This document shows, one piece after another, positions 52,319 through 60,787 of a stretch of DNA of 64,000 nt. A program made the position numbers and the translations under genes. The notes beneath the pieces were generated by a model. The model was not told the origin of the DNA and searched no databases. It saw nothing but the letters and a program-made list of their open reading frames with translations. The stretch comes from JAJDTT01 sp022827025 (GTDB lineage: Bacteria; Acidobacteriota; UBA6911; RPQK01; JAJDTT01), in NCBI GenBank assembly GCA_965203535.1, contig OZ241897.1, positions 744,001 to 808,000 of the forward strand, given 5' to 3'. Numbering within the stretch: position 1 is the stretch's first letter; every line of letters starts with the position of its first letter.

Positions 52319-54895
52319 TCAGCCACGATCCACGGATAGAGCCGATTCGGCTGTCAGACTGCCTTGAAGCTCATCGATCTTCTCGCCGATCAGCGTCAGA
52401 TAGTGACGCCAACTGGATTGATCCCCTCCGCTGGCGTCGGACATCTGAAACTCGAAATTGTCGTTCATGAAGGCGACGGTTTCGGCAAGCCGATCGCGGG
52501 CCCGTTGAAGAGTCTCTCGGGCGGCGTCAGAGTTCTTGGTTGCGCAGTCCCGGTAGGCAGCGTGCAGAGCCGAGACGCTGCCGGCAAACCGATATCCAAG
52601 ATTGAGGCGGGCGAACAGGTGCTCAAGATCTTCTCTGGCTTCCGGTCTCAAGTCCTTGGACTGGAATGCAGCCTGAACCAGCTCCGACGCCTCCCGGGTT
52701 ACGGCAGCTCGCAGGTTCCATACCGTCGATAGTTTGTCATGCAGCACCGCGCCGGTAATTTCCGTGGGCTCCCCCGCGGCCGCCTGGGCCATACTCACCA
52801 ATCGCCCGTCGACTTCGGCAAGGTCCGGCCTCCAGGTGCGTGAAGCCCGTGCAGAATTATAGGCAAGGGTGTGCATGGGGTAGATCCGCCGGCTGGCCCA
52901 ATGGGGCGTGGTTTCATTCACCCTCTTCTTTTCGGTGGCAAACTCGCTCTGGACTCGGTAAAGCCGGTTGTACCGATACATGAATGCGCCCGCCCGTTCG
53001 CCATAGATCTTCCTGCAGGCCCGGCCCAGAAAACCGTTCTCGCCGACGATCTCCTCCGGCTCATCCAGATTGAAGGTCCCGCGCATGTAGTTTTCCCGCG
53101 ACTCGCTGTGCGTCGTCGCGGGAACGAACACGCCGTGGGCCCGGGTATTCCAACCGTAAGCTGCGTTGAGCAATTGCATCGGTTCCTGCGCAAATGAGCC
53201 GGAACTGTTCTCGATGGTGGTCGCCCCCTCGAACATCACATTGGTCAGCGGCGACGTCACAAACGGGTAGTCGTTGTAGGTGAAATCCGCACCCTGAAAG
53301 ACGAGAAAGTAAGTCCCGATCTCCAGGTCGTGCCTGTCGAACCGGGATTGGAGCGCCGGGATCCACCTCTCCCGCGTCTCTTCAAGCGGCCAGATTTCCC
53401 GAAATCCGATTTGGACCTCAGGCACCTGGTAAGTCAATTGCTTGCCGACGTTGGTCCACAGCGCCAATAGATTGTTCCAGTCTTCGTGCGCCTCCGGGAC
53501 CGTCTTGATGCTGTACAGCTCCGACTCCCCCGTTCCATAGGTCACGTAACCGGGAGAAATCAGCCCCACGAAGCAGTCTCGCTTGGCGTCATAGCCGGTC
53601 TCCTCGTTCCGAACGCTGAAGACCGCGTCCAGAAGCGCGTTGAAGCCGTGAGCCACTGCGCCTGCCCCTCCGTCAGGCGCCTTGAAGTCGTCATTCGGCC
53701 ATTTCTTGCGGCAACGATCACAGCGGCGATTCTTCCACTCCGGCTCCGCGTCCCGGTAGTTGTCCACGTCTTCGTTGTGAATATAGAGACCGCCGGGCTC
53801 CAGGGCGCGAACGTACGCCGCAAGTTCCTCCGCCTTCAATCTGTTGAGCGGCTCGTTGGCCCGGCAGGTGCCGAGACCGCGGGTGAAATCCGCAGGCAGG
53901 CGTCCAAAATACTGCTGGTCCTCGTAGGGATGTCCGAGGCAACTATAGATCTCACCATCCGGATAGGATTCCCGGTTATAGAAGATCCTTCCCTGATAGG
54001 AAGGCGCCCCTCCTTCGCTGGTGCCACCGAAAAACTGGTACGTGCCCAACGCGTATCCGGCGCCGTAACCCCCGTGGAAGAGGTGAATTCCCCGTTGTCT
54101 CGCGTACTTTGCCAGTTCCTTGATCAGGGAGTTGTACCCCGGCGTTCGGTCGATCGCCCAACCAAAGCCCTCGAAACGAACCGCGTTTATCTTGTAGAGA
54201 AGACAGAAATCGAGTTTTCTTTTCGCTCGCGCGAGGTACTTCTCGCGGCCATCGCCGTAGTCGTATGCCCAGCGGTTGATCTCATTGTTGAGCAGCCAGT
54301 CCGAGGCGACCCGGTATTTAAAAGAGGGAAAATCCCGAATATGGCCCGTCGTGATCCGGATCTCCTCTTCCCGCCGATCGATCAACTGGACCAGCGTCGT
54401 GGCCGCATAGAGGAGGCCCTGATCACCGGCTCCCACCAGAAACACTGTATTGCCCTGCGTACGGATCACATAATTCTGTTCGAGATTCCGGGGGTCATCG
54501 AGGACCTGACGGTCCGCCTCGTCCAGCAACGGGAGATCGGGCCGTTTTTCGTAGTTCACCAGAAAGATCGTGGCCTGCGCCTCTTCGGACACCTGGTCAG
54601 GATGCCGGGCCACCGTCGCGATGCCGGGCGCAGCCCCCAATTCCTGGAGCCGGTTGAGAATGACTTCCTGGGCAAGATTCTCTTTGAATGAGGGATCCGT
54701 GTATTGAACGATCACCAGCGCCCCCGCTCGATTCGGCACCAGAATGTCCCGTTCCTGAATCGAAACGAACTGGGGATCGGGAATAATGAAAGGACCTGCG
54801 ACGGGCTGCTGGCGGCACGCCGGCTGGGTCGCCAGCACCCCAATGACGACGAGGAACAAGGCTGCCGGGAACACCTTCTTGGCGACACGCCGCAT
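52319..54895 (-). CDS. Glycosidase-like exported protein (GH20/DUF4838-type), 858 aa
   Basis: Starts at ATG 54895 with GAGGAG seven bases upstream. The N-terminus is a signal sequence (FPAALFLVVIGVLATQPACR) with a cysteine at residue 27 that might be lipidated, though the lipobox is non-canonical. Residues 130-200 resemble the small domain preceding GH20/GH67 barrels (YVIRTQGNTVFLVGAGDQGL then LYAATTLVQLIDRREEEIRI). A TIM-barrel-like region follows (GHIRDFPSFKYRVASDWLLN, YARQRGIHLFHGGYGAGYAL) with a Cys pair (NRRCDRCRKKWPNDDFKAPD). The C-terminal 200 residues are helical. It is a paralogue of the neighbouring upstream gene, 14 bases away. A polysaccharide or glycoconjugate hydrolase is likely, but no acid-base pair can be assigned safely. 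Confidence 0.8.
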   Translation of the reverse strand: MRRVAKKVFPAALFLVVIGVLATQPACRQQPVAGPFIIPDPQFVSIQERDILVPNRAGALVIVQYTDPSFKENLAQEVILNRLQELGAAPGIATVARHPDQVSEEAQATIFLVNYEKRPDLPLLDEADRQVLDDPRNLEQNYVIRTQGNTVFLVGAGDQGLLYAATTLVQLIDRREEEIRITTGHIRDFPSFKYRVASDWLLNNEINRWAYDYGDGREKYLARAKRKLDFCLLYKINAVRFEGFGWAIDRTPGYNSLIKELAKYARQRGIHLFHGGYGAGYALGTYQFFGGTSEGGAPSYQGRIFYNRESYPDGEIYSCLGHPYEDQQYFGRLPADFTRGLGTCRANEPLNRLKAEELAAYVRALEPGGLYIHNEDVDNYRDAEPEWKNRRCDRCRKKWPNDDFKAPDGGAGAVAHGFNALLDAVFSVRNEETGYDAKRDCFVGLISPGYVTYGTGESELYSIKTVPEAHEDWNNLLALWTNVGKQLTYQVPEVQIGFREIWPLEETRERWIPALQSRFDRHDLEIGTYFLVFQGADFTYNDYPFVTSPLTNVMFEGATTIENSSGSFAQEPMQLLNAAYGWNTRAHGVFVPATTHSESRENYMRGTFNLDEPEEIVGENGFLGRACRKIYGERAGAFMYRYNRLYRVQSEFATEKKRVNETTPHWASRRIYPMHTLAYNSARASRTWRPDLAEVDGRLVSMAQAAAGEPTEITGAVLHDKLSTVWNLRAAVTREASELVQAAFQSKDLRPEAREDLEHLFARLNLGYRFAGSVSALHAAYRDCATKNSDAARETLQRARDRLAETVAFMNDNFEFQMSDASGGDQSSWRHYLTLIGEKIDELQGSLTAESALSVDRG

Positions 54896-54909
54896 GCCGA
54901 ATCTCCTCG

Positions 54910-57288
54910 TCAGTTGGCGGCCGAAATGACTTGCCGAATTCGCTTCAAGGCCGCAAGAGAGCTTCCCACTTCACCCCCTGAGGGATGGAGTGTCTCCGTC
55001 CCGAACTGGTTGCGAACGAAGACTTCGAGGCGTTCGGCCTGTTCCCGTATCAACTCCCGTTGGACCTCTTTCGCCCTGCCGGGCGTCATAAGGAAATAGG
55101 AGTGCAGGTTGGAAATGAGGTCCGCAAACCTCGTTCCGAGCCGTGCAGTCGACAACAGGTGCTCCAAGTCTGCCCTGGATTCCGCGTAGGGCCCGGTCAC
55201 TCTGAGAGCTTTTTCCAGGAGCCTTTCTCCCTGCCGCGTGACTCGTTCCCACTTCCTCCAGCGGGATACGAGGCGCGAATGAAGACCGTCCACCGAAAGT
55301 TCGTGTTCCTTCATGAACTGCAATAGACGATCATGTTCAATCTGTCCGCTCCAGGTCCTTCGATCCACTGCAAGATTCCGCCACATGGCCGTGAGCGGAT
55401 AGAGTCTGGGCCACATTCTCGGCGGCGTCTCATCGGCGGTGGCTTCCTCGAAGAGGGTGTTGAAACGCACCATCGAGGGCGCCGCTTTCTCACCGTAGAG
55501 GCGGATGCAAGCCCGCTCGAGCAATCCTCCTTGTCCGTAGATCTCCTCAGGCCAAACTCGATTGTGTTGAAGGTCCAGCCGGATCGTCATCGCCGTCTCG
55601 TAGGACTTCGGGTCCCTGTAAAATCCGGTGGACCGAACGTTCCAACTGTATTCGGCGTCGATCCACTGGAGCGGTTCCTGATTGAACCCGTTCCCGCCGT
55701 CATAAATGGTGCCGGCTCCCAAAAACGCGGCGTTCAAAGCCGGAGAGGAGACAACGGGATAGTCATTGTAGAAATAGTTGGCGCCACTACAGAAGAACAT
55801 GAACATCTTGAATGGACGGTCCGCCCTTTCCATCGATTGGTTATAGTCGTCAACAAATCTCCTGGCCGTATCCTGTTGCGGAAAGATCTCGCGGAATCCG
55901 ATCTGAATGTTTCTTGATGCCGGCAACAAACGCGCAGTCTCTTCCCAGAGTTCAACAACATTCTCCCAATCCGCCGGAGATCGGGAGTCCGTTATGTAGA
56001 CAGGGGAAATCGGGACGACGATACAGTCGCGCGATGCATCGTAACCGGTGTCGGGATTCTTGACGCTGAAGATAGCTTCGATCAGCTCGCGGTATCCATG
56101 GGCCAGTCCGGCAGCTCCGCCATCCGGAGCCTTCAGGTCGTCGTTCGGCCAGCGGGCGCGGCAACGGTCGCAGCGCTGCAGCCAGGAGCCCTGCGTTCCG
56201 TTGTATCCCCCAAAATCCTCGAAATGAATATAGAGCGCTCCTGGTTCTGTTTTCGCCACATAGTTTCGAAATTCTTCGGCTTTCAACCTATTGAGTTCAT
56301 TATTGGCCCGGCAGCTTCCTGTAGTTCGAGGATTCATTCCTCCTTTTCTCGTGTAGGGGAATCCCATACATTCATAAACCTTCCCTTCGGGATAAGATTC
56401 CCGATTCAGGAAAAGCTTACCCAGATAAGGCGCTTCTTCGTAAAGAGGACCGCCCTGGTAGCTCATGCCATAGCTTGCGCCATAGCCGGCGGTCATCAGA
56501 TGGATTCCGCGATGACGGGCATATTGGTTCAGTTCCTGCATCAGCGCAGCGAATCCGGGGAATAGATCCGTGCCCCAGCCATATCCGTGAAACAGCACCA
56601 TGTTGATTTTCTGGCGCAGGCAGAGGTCGAGCTTTCGTTTGATTCGTTTCGAATAGGCCTCGATTCCGTCGCCCCAGTCATAGCTCCAACGATCGATTTC
56701 AACGTTCATCAACCAGTCGGCAGCCAGCCTGTATTCGAAATCGGGATGGTCCCTGATCTGGCAACCTTCAATTTGGATCTCACCGGCCGCGCCTTTGATC
56801 AACTGCGTCAGAGACACGGCTGCGTAGAGCACGCCCTGGTCTCCGGAGCCAATCAAGTAAATGTTCCGATTGGCCGGATCGACCCAGAGCACATATTCCT
56901 GGCCGGTTGCGCTTGGAGAACTCAAAAGCTCGCGGTCACTGAGACTCAATACGTCACGCCGGTCAGAGTCACCTGGGCGTGCCCAGTCGGCATAGGACGC
57001 AAGCAGGACCTTCAAATCACCGCCTGACTGTTGTTTCGGCAAGCCGTAACGTTGCGGTGTGATCTCCAATTCCGCGTCCCGCAGGGCCTCGTCGATCAAA
57101 CCGACGGCGATTTCCAGCTTATCGGACGGCGCATCGGGCAAAAGGTAGTCAACCCTGATTTTCCCACTGAGGGAGATCGCGCCATGCGTCCGCTGAAAAT
57201 CTTGAGGCGTCGGCAAAACGCCTGAATCTTCTCCGTAAAGGACGATCGAGGGCGTAAACAGGAACAGAATGAGAACGGCTGGCCTCAT
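54910..57288 (-). CDS. Glycosidase-like exported protein (GH20/DUF4838-type), 792 aa
   Basis: ATG 57288 is preferred because GGAGG lies seven bases upstream and a signal peptide follows (MRPAVLILFLFTPSIVLYGE); the open frame upstream to 57537 runs through repeat DNA. The domain order copies the downstream paralogue: YVLWVDPANRNIYLIGSGDQ then GVLYAAVSLTQLI, the barrel (YRLAADWLMNVEIDRWSYDW, YARHRGIHLMTAGYGASYGM), the Cys pair LQRCDRCRARWPNDDLKAPD, and a helical tail. The two share many blocks, so they arose by tandem duplication and diverged. It is the first gene of the leftward four-gene operon. Probably acts in the periplasm or at the surface on a glycan; substrate unknown. Confidence 0.8.
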   Translation of the reverse strand: MRPAVLILFLFTPSIVLYGEDSGVLPTPQDFQRTHGAISLSGKIRVDYLLPDAPSDKLEIAVGLIDEALRDAELEITPQRYGLPKQQSGGDLKVLLASYADWARPGDSDRRDVLSLSDRELLSSPSATGQEYVLWVDPANRNIYLIGSGDQGVLYAAVSLTQLIKGAAGEIQIEGCQIRDHPDFEYRLAADWLMNVEIDRWSYDWGDGIEAYSKRIKRKLDLCLRQKINMVLFHGYGWGTDLFPGFAALMQELNQYARHRGIHLMTAGYGASYGMSYQGGPLYEEAPYLGKLFLNRESYPEGKVYECMGFPYTRKGGMNPRTTGSCRANNELNRLKAEEFRNYVAKTEPGALYIHFEDFGGYNGTQGSWLQRCDRCRARWPNDDLKAPDGGAAGLAHGYRELIEAIFSVKNPDTGYDASRDCIVVPISPVYITDSRSPADWENVVELWEETARLLPASRNIQIGFREIFPQQDTARRFVDDYNQSMERADRPFKMFMFFCSGANYFYNDYPVVSSPALNAAFLGAGTIYDGGNGFNQEPLQWIDAEYSWNVRSTGFYRDPKSYETAMTIRLDLQHNRVWPEEIYGQGGLLERACIRLYGEKAAPSMVRFNTLFEEATADETPPRMWPRLYPLTAMWRNLAVDRRTWSGQIEHDRLLQFMKEHELSVDGLHSRLVSRWRKWERVTRQGERLLEKALRVTGPYAESRADLEHLLSTARLGTRFADLISNLHSYFLMTPGRAKEVQRELIREQAERLEVFVRNQFGTETLHPSGGEVGSSLAALKRIRQVISAAN

Positions 57289-57362
57289 CGCGGAGCCTCC
57301 ATCTGATTCGATTTTTCGGGGCATAGGCAAAAATCGGGGAACTGCCCCTCCAACGAGATTTC

Positions 57363-57397
57363 CCACCAAGATAGAACGGGGACCAAGTGATGTCCAC
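57363..57397 (+). repeat. Inverted repeat, left arm
   Basis: CCACCAAGATAGAACGGGGA continues CCAAGTGATGTCCAC. It matches the reverse complement of 57727-57761 at 31 of 35 positions and lies 75 bases upstream of the glycosidase-like gene. Confidence 0.8.
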
Positions 57398-57448
57398 TCA
57401 GCTATTGATCGGACAAATGGAATGCGCTCAGCCTCGAATTCGAATTCC

Positions 57449-57550
57449 GTAGGGGCACCCCTTGTGGGTGCCCTCTCAGGTCGCAACCGATCCAGCCCCG
57501 GCCGACCTCGGTTGCTGCAGCGGGAGGGCGACCACAAGGGTCGCCCCTAC
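57449..57550. repeat. REP-like double-hairpin repeat, copy 3
   Basis: Left arm GTAGGGGCACCCCTTGTGGG then TGCCCTC, identical to copy 1c; right arm GAGGGCGACCACAAGGGTCG then CCCCTAC, identical to copy 2. The spacer differs from other copies. Confidence 0.85.
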
Positions 57551-57726
57551 GAACGCGAAGTTGTCGCTTCGGGTTTGGGAGGAAACAGGCCATGGCATTC
57601 GTCGCCCCGACGAACGGGAAGCTGTCGCGCCGGGATGGCACCCTCTATCCGATCTCCAATCCAACCCTCTCCGTCTGTTCCTCTGACTCTCCGATACTCC
57701 GATAAATGGGGACAGGTCCTGTCACG

Positions 57727-57761
57727 GTGGACTTCACTTGGACCCCGGTCTATCTTGGAGG
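57727..57761 (-). repeat. Inverted repeat, right arm
   Basis: GTGGACTTCACTTGGACCCC continues GGTCTATCTTGGAGG, the partner of 57363-57397. It ends 29 bases before the GTG start of the PD40 gene. Confidence 0.8.
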
Positions 57762-57789
57762 GCAGTCTCGTCAGCAGGAGCACATCACG

Positions 57790-58902
57790 GTGACAATCAG
57801 GTCTTTCATTTGCAAACTCTTGAAACTGGGCATCCTATTCCCCGCCATCCTCTTCGGAAACCTGTCGGCCGCGGACCCACGCGTAGAGACCCTGGCCAAG
57901 GAGGTGCGGTCCAAAGGGTGGATCATTTCCAGCGCCCGCACGGAGAGCGGCGACTGGGACCTTTACCTGAGCCGTCCGGACGGCAGCCGGCGACTCAACC
58001 TGACGAATTCACCCGATCGGCACGAAATGGGAGCGCGGTTCTCCCCGGACGGGAAAAAATTACTCTACCGCCGGCTGGATGTGGACTCCACCTTTCACCA
58101 TCTCAACTGGGGCCTTCAAGGTTCTCTCGTCATGGCCAAATCCGATGGGAGTCACGCAGTCGAGTTGGGCGGCCCAGGTGACTTCCCGTGGGCTTCGTGG
58201 AGTCCGGACGGAAGCCAGATTGCCTGCCTGTACAAGGAGGGGATCAAGATCCATGATGTCGAGACCGGATCCGTGGTGAACAAGATGCCGCGGCAAGGCA
58301 TCTACCAACAACTTTTCTGGTCCCCGGACGGCAATATGGTGTGTGGCCCGGCGAATCGGCGGGGAGATGCCTGGGGCGTCGTGCAGATTGAGATCAATAC
58401 GGGAACGCTGCACTCGGTCAGTGGTCCAGGTTGTTGCACCGGCGACTGGTTCCCCGACTCCGGCAACCTGATCTATTCGCACCGCCCTCCCGATCAAGAA
58501 GTCATGGACGGGGGTGAAATGGCTCGCCGCGCCGGTCAAAAGCTCGAACACGGCTGGACGCAACTCTGGATGGCTGACAAGACCGGGCAACACCGAAGCA
58601 TGGTCTACGGAGAGGATGGGCGTCACATATACGGGGGCGCGATATCTCCCGACGGGAAGTATGTGCTCTTTACGCGATCCCATGAAGAAGACCTCAAGGT
58701 GATGCGGTCGCAGACAGATCAGACCGGCACGCGCCGGCAAGGCGCCCCCATGGCGCTGATGCGATTGAGCGACGCCCCGACCATCGGCGGCGAGAGCAAA
58801 GCCTTGCGCAAACTGCACCCGGGGACCAAGGATGGACCCGTCTTGCACCTGGCCGAGTCATGGGAGCCTCATTGGACCTACTCTGAAGTCAGGCGGAAGT
58901 GA
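57790..58902 (+). CDS. TolB-like beta-propeller (PD40) exported protein
   Basis: GTG 57790 is chosen since AGGAG lies nine bases upstream and a signal peptide follows (SFICKLLKLGILFPAILFGN). The 370-residue protein has repeated WD40-like PD40 motifs (RFSPDGKKLLYRRLD, WSPDGSQIACLYKEG, WSPDGNMVCGPANR, SPDGKYVLFTRSHEE), predicting a beta-propeller like the C-terminal part of TolB. Such propellers bind proteins or glycans. It is first in a rightward operon: the next gene, a lipoprotein, overlaps by four bases, and AlgI- and AlgJ/X-like O-acetylation proteins follow. A role in recognising the modified polymer is an inference. Confidence 0.85.
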   Translation: MTIRSFICKLLKLGILFPAILFGNLSAADPRVETLAKEVRSKGWIISSARTESGDWDLYLSRPDGSRRLNLTNSPDRHEMGARFSPDGKKLLYRRLDVDSTFHHLNWGLQGSLVMAKSDGSHAVELGGPGDFPWASWSPDGSQIACLYKEGIKIHDVETGSVVNKMPRQGIYQQLFWSPDGNMVCGPANRRGDAWGVVQIEINTGTLHSVSGPGCCTGDWFPDSGNLIYSHRPPDQEVMDGGEMARRAGQKLEHGWTQLWMADKTGQHRSMVYGEDGRHIYGGAISPDGKYVLFTRSHEEDLKVMRSQTDQTGTRRQGAPMALMRLSDAPTIGGESKALRKLHPGTKDGPVLHLAESWEPHWTYSEVRRK

Positions 58903-59375
58903 GACCGTTGACAGCCCGTGGACTTTTTCTCTGGTCCGTTCTGCTCCTGACAGCCCTGTCATTGCCTGCGTGCAGCGGACCCCAACGGTCTTCCGGAATC
59001 GATGCCGAAGTCACCACGGCGGGAAGTGTGGAGATTACCGCCGAACTCTTGGGAATTCCCGGAAAATTCCCGTCCAACGATCTTTACGACTATGCCTACA
59101 TCCTGAAATACCAAGTCCGGGCAGTACATCGCGGACACGTCGGCTCCAAGAATATTCTGGTCGCCCACTACAATCCGCTGAAGGCGCGTTCCGAGGCTGA
59201 GAACGAGTTCTCGGGCAAGGTGGGAGGCAACGTCCGGCGATTCAAGGAGGGAGACCTGCATCGTCTCGCCTTGGAGGAGCCACTCGATGACTACTATATG
59301 GGTGGTGTGATCGACAAGTTCGAGGAGGACGGGACTCGCTACTGGTCGGTCTGGGCCAATCTGGTGATCGAATAG
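58899..59375 (+). CDS. Small lipoprotein of the O-acetylation operon
   Basis: A 158-residue protein starting at GTG 58899, overlapping the preceding TGA (GTGA). It has a lipoprotein signal (LFLWSVLLLTALSLPAC) with lipobox Leu-Pro-Ala-Cys and the lipidated cysteine at residue 25. The mature part is small and beta-rich (DYAYILKYQVRAVHRGHVGS, NILVAHYNPL, RYWSVWANLVIE). I do not recognise a named family. It sits one base before the MBOAT gene. The context indicates a periplasmic or outer-membrane accessory to polymer acetylation, but no direct evidence of function is seen. Confidence 0.8.
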   Translation: MRPLTARGLFLWSVLLLTALSLPACSGPQRSSGIDAEVTTAGSVEITAELLGIPGKFPSNDLYDYAYILKYQVRAVHRGHVGSKNILVAHYNPLKARSEAENEFSGKVGGNVRRFKEGDLHRLALEEPLDDYYMGGVIDKFEEDGTRYWSVWANLVIE

Positions 59376-59376
59376 C

Positions 59377-60780
59377 TTGGTTTTCACTTCACATATCTTC
59401 GTCTTCTATTTCCTGCCTCTCGTCCTGTTCAGCTACTGGCTGATACCGCCGCGGTTCCGCAACCTCTTTCTGATCTTTGCCAGTTACCTGTTTTACGGAT
59501 GGTGGAAGCCTTGGTTCGTGGTCCTGATGCTCGTATCGACCATCGTGGACTTTCTGTGCGGCAAGATCATCTCGAACCCGGCCACCTCGCAACGGGGGAA
59601 AACTGCGGCGCTGGTGTCTTCGATCACCGCCAACCTGGGGCTGCTGGGGTTTTTCAAATACTACATGTTCGTCGGCGAGAACTTGAACTATCTGCTGAAT
59701 CTGGTGGGATCCGAGACCTTTTCAATCCTCCATATCACGCTTCCCATCGGCATTTCGTTCTACACCTTCCAATCCATGAGCTACACGATCGACGTCTACC
59801 GGGGTCGTGCTCCCGCGGTCCGGTCGATTACCGACCTCGCGTGCTTCGTCAGTCTTTTTCCGCAACTGATTGCCGGGCCGATCGTCCGCTACCGCACGAT
59901 CGCCGCCCAACTGGTTCACCGGACCCACAACTGGGAGAGGCTCGCTTCCGGGGCCTCGCTCTTCATTCTCGGGTTTTCCAAGAAGATACTCTTAGCGAAC
60001 CCCATCGGCGCCATTGCCGATGCCGTGTTCTGGGCCGAATCCGCGGGAGCTCTGCAAGCCTGGGTCGGCGTGACCGCCTACGCCTTCCAAATCTACTTCG
60101 ACTTCTCAGGTTACTCCGATATGGCACTCGGCCTGGGACGGATCCTGGGCTTTGACTTTCCCAAGAATTTTGCCTCCCCCTATCGCGCCGAGAGCATTTC
60201 CGAGTTTTGGCGGCGGTGGCATATCTCGCTCTCCACGTTCCTGCGGGATTACCTCTACATCCCACTGGGGGGGAATCGGAAGGGACCCTCCCGCACCTAT
60301 GTCAATTTAATGATCGTCATGTTGCTCGGCGGGCTTTGGCATGGCGCCGGCTGGACCTTTCTGGTGTGGGGAGCCTACCACGGAGCCCTTCTGGGTCTGG
60401 AGAGAATGAACGGCAAGGGCAGCTTCTATGCATTCCTGCCCGCTCCCGCCAGAAAGGGCGCTACCTTTGTTCTCGTTCTTTTCTCGTGGGTACTCTTCCG
60501 CGCCTCGGACTTGGGCCAGGCGGTGGATTACCTTGGCTTCATGTTCGGCTTCCATTCTCAAAACCTTTCCACGGCGCTACTCTCGGCCCAGATCTTTACT
60601 CCGGCCAATGTGCTCCATATTGCCGTCGCCGGCCTGTTCGCCTTCGGTCCCGCCGAGGCTGAACCGTGGACCCGCCGTCTCTCCTGGCCCAAAGTCATGG
60701 TCCTGCTCTGCCTGTTTCTGGGTTCGCTGATGGTGATGTCCGGCCAAGCCTTCAATCCATTCCTCTACTTTCAATTTTGA
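59377..60780 (+). CDS. MBOAT-family O-acyltransferase, AlgI-like
   Basis: A 467-residue polytopic membrane protein starting at TTG 59377, one base after the lipoprotein stop. It shows the AlgI-type N-terminus (VFTSHIFVFYFLPLVLFSYW), the NLGLLGFFKYYMFVGENLNY segment and LPIGISFYTFQSMSYTIDVY. The MBOAT core (GGLWHGAGWTFLVWGAYHGA) carries conserved His322 in a WHGA motif and His335. The C-terminus ends in hydrophobic spans. AlgI-type enzymes carry an acetyl group across the inner membrane for transfer to exported polysaccharide by an SGNH partner. That partner is the next gene. The polymer acetylated here is unknown; alginate is not implied. Confidence 0.93.
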   Translation: MVFTSHIFVFYFLPLVLFSYWLIPPRFRNLFLIFASYLFYGWWKPWFVVLMLVSTIVDFLCGKIISNPATSQRGKTAALVSSITANLGLLGFFKYYMFVGENLNYLLNLVGSETFSILHITLPIGISFYTFQSMSYTIDVYRGRAPAVRSITDLACFVSLFPQLIAGPIVRYRTIAAQLVHRTHNWERLASGASLFILGFSKKILLANPIGAIADAVFWAESAGALQAWVGVTAYAFQIYFDFSGYSDMALGLGRILGFDFPKNFASPYRAESISEFWRRWHISLSTFLRDYLYIPLGGNRKGPSRTYVNLMIVMLLGGLWHGAGWTFLVWGAYHGALLGLERMNGKGSFYAFLPAPARKGATFVLVLFSWVLFRASDLGQAVDYLGFMFGFHSQNLSTALLSAQIFTPANVLHIAVAGLFAFGPAEAEPWTRRLSWPKVMVLLCLFLGSLMVMSGQAFNPFLYFQF

Positions 60781-60787
60781 GACATCC

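Larger units (their letters stand above)
57289..57789. other. Divergent intergenic region bounded by an inverted repeat
   Basis: The 500-base gap between divergent operons holds REP-like copy 3, a 35-base inverted repeat at its two edges (57363-57397 and 57727-57761), and an imperfect direct repeat (CGAACGCGAAGTTGTCG near 57551; CGAACGGGAAGCTGTCG near 57612). No gene is seen. Confidence 0.6.

Noticed and set aside
53486..54691. Long plus-strand frame opposite the 858-residue protein
   Set aside because: The minus-strand gene has a signal peptide, ribosome site, recognisable domains and a close paralogue; the plus frame has none of these.
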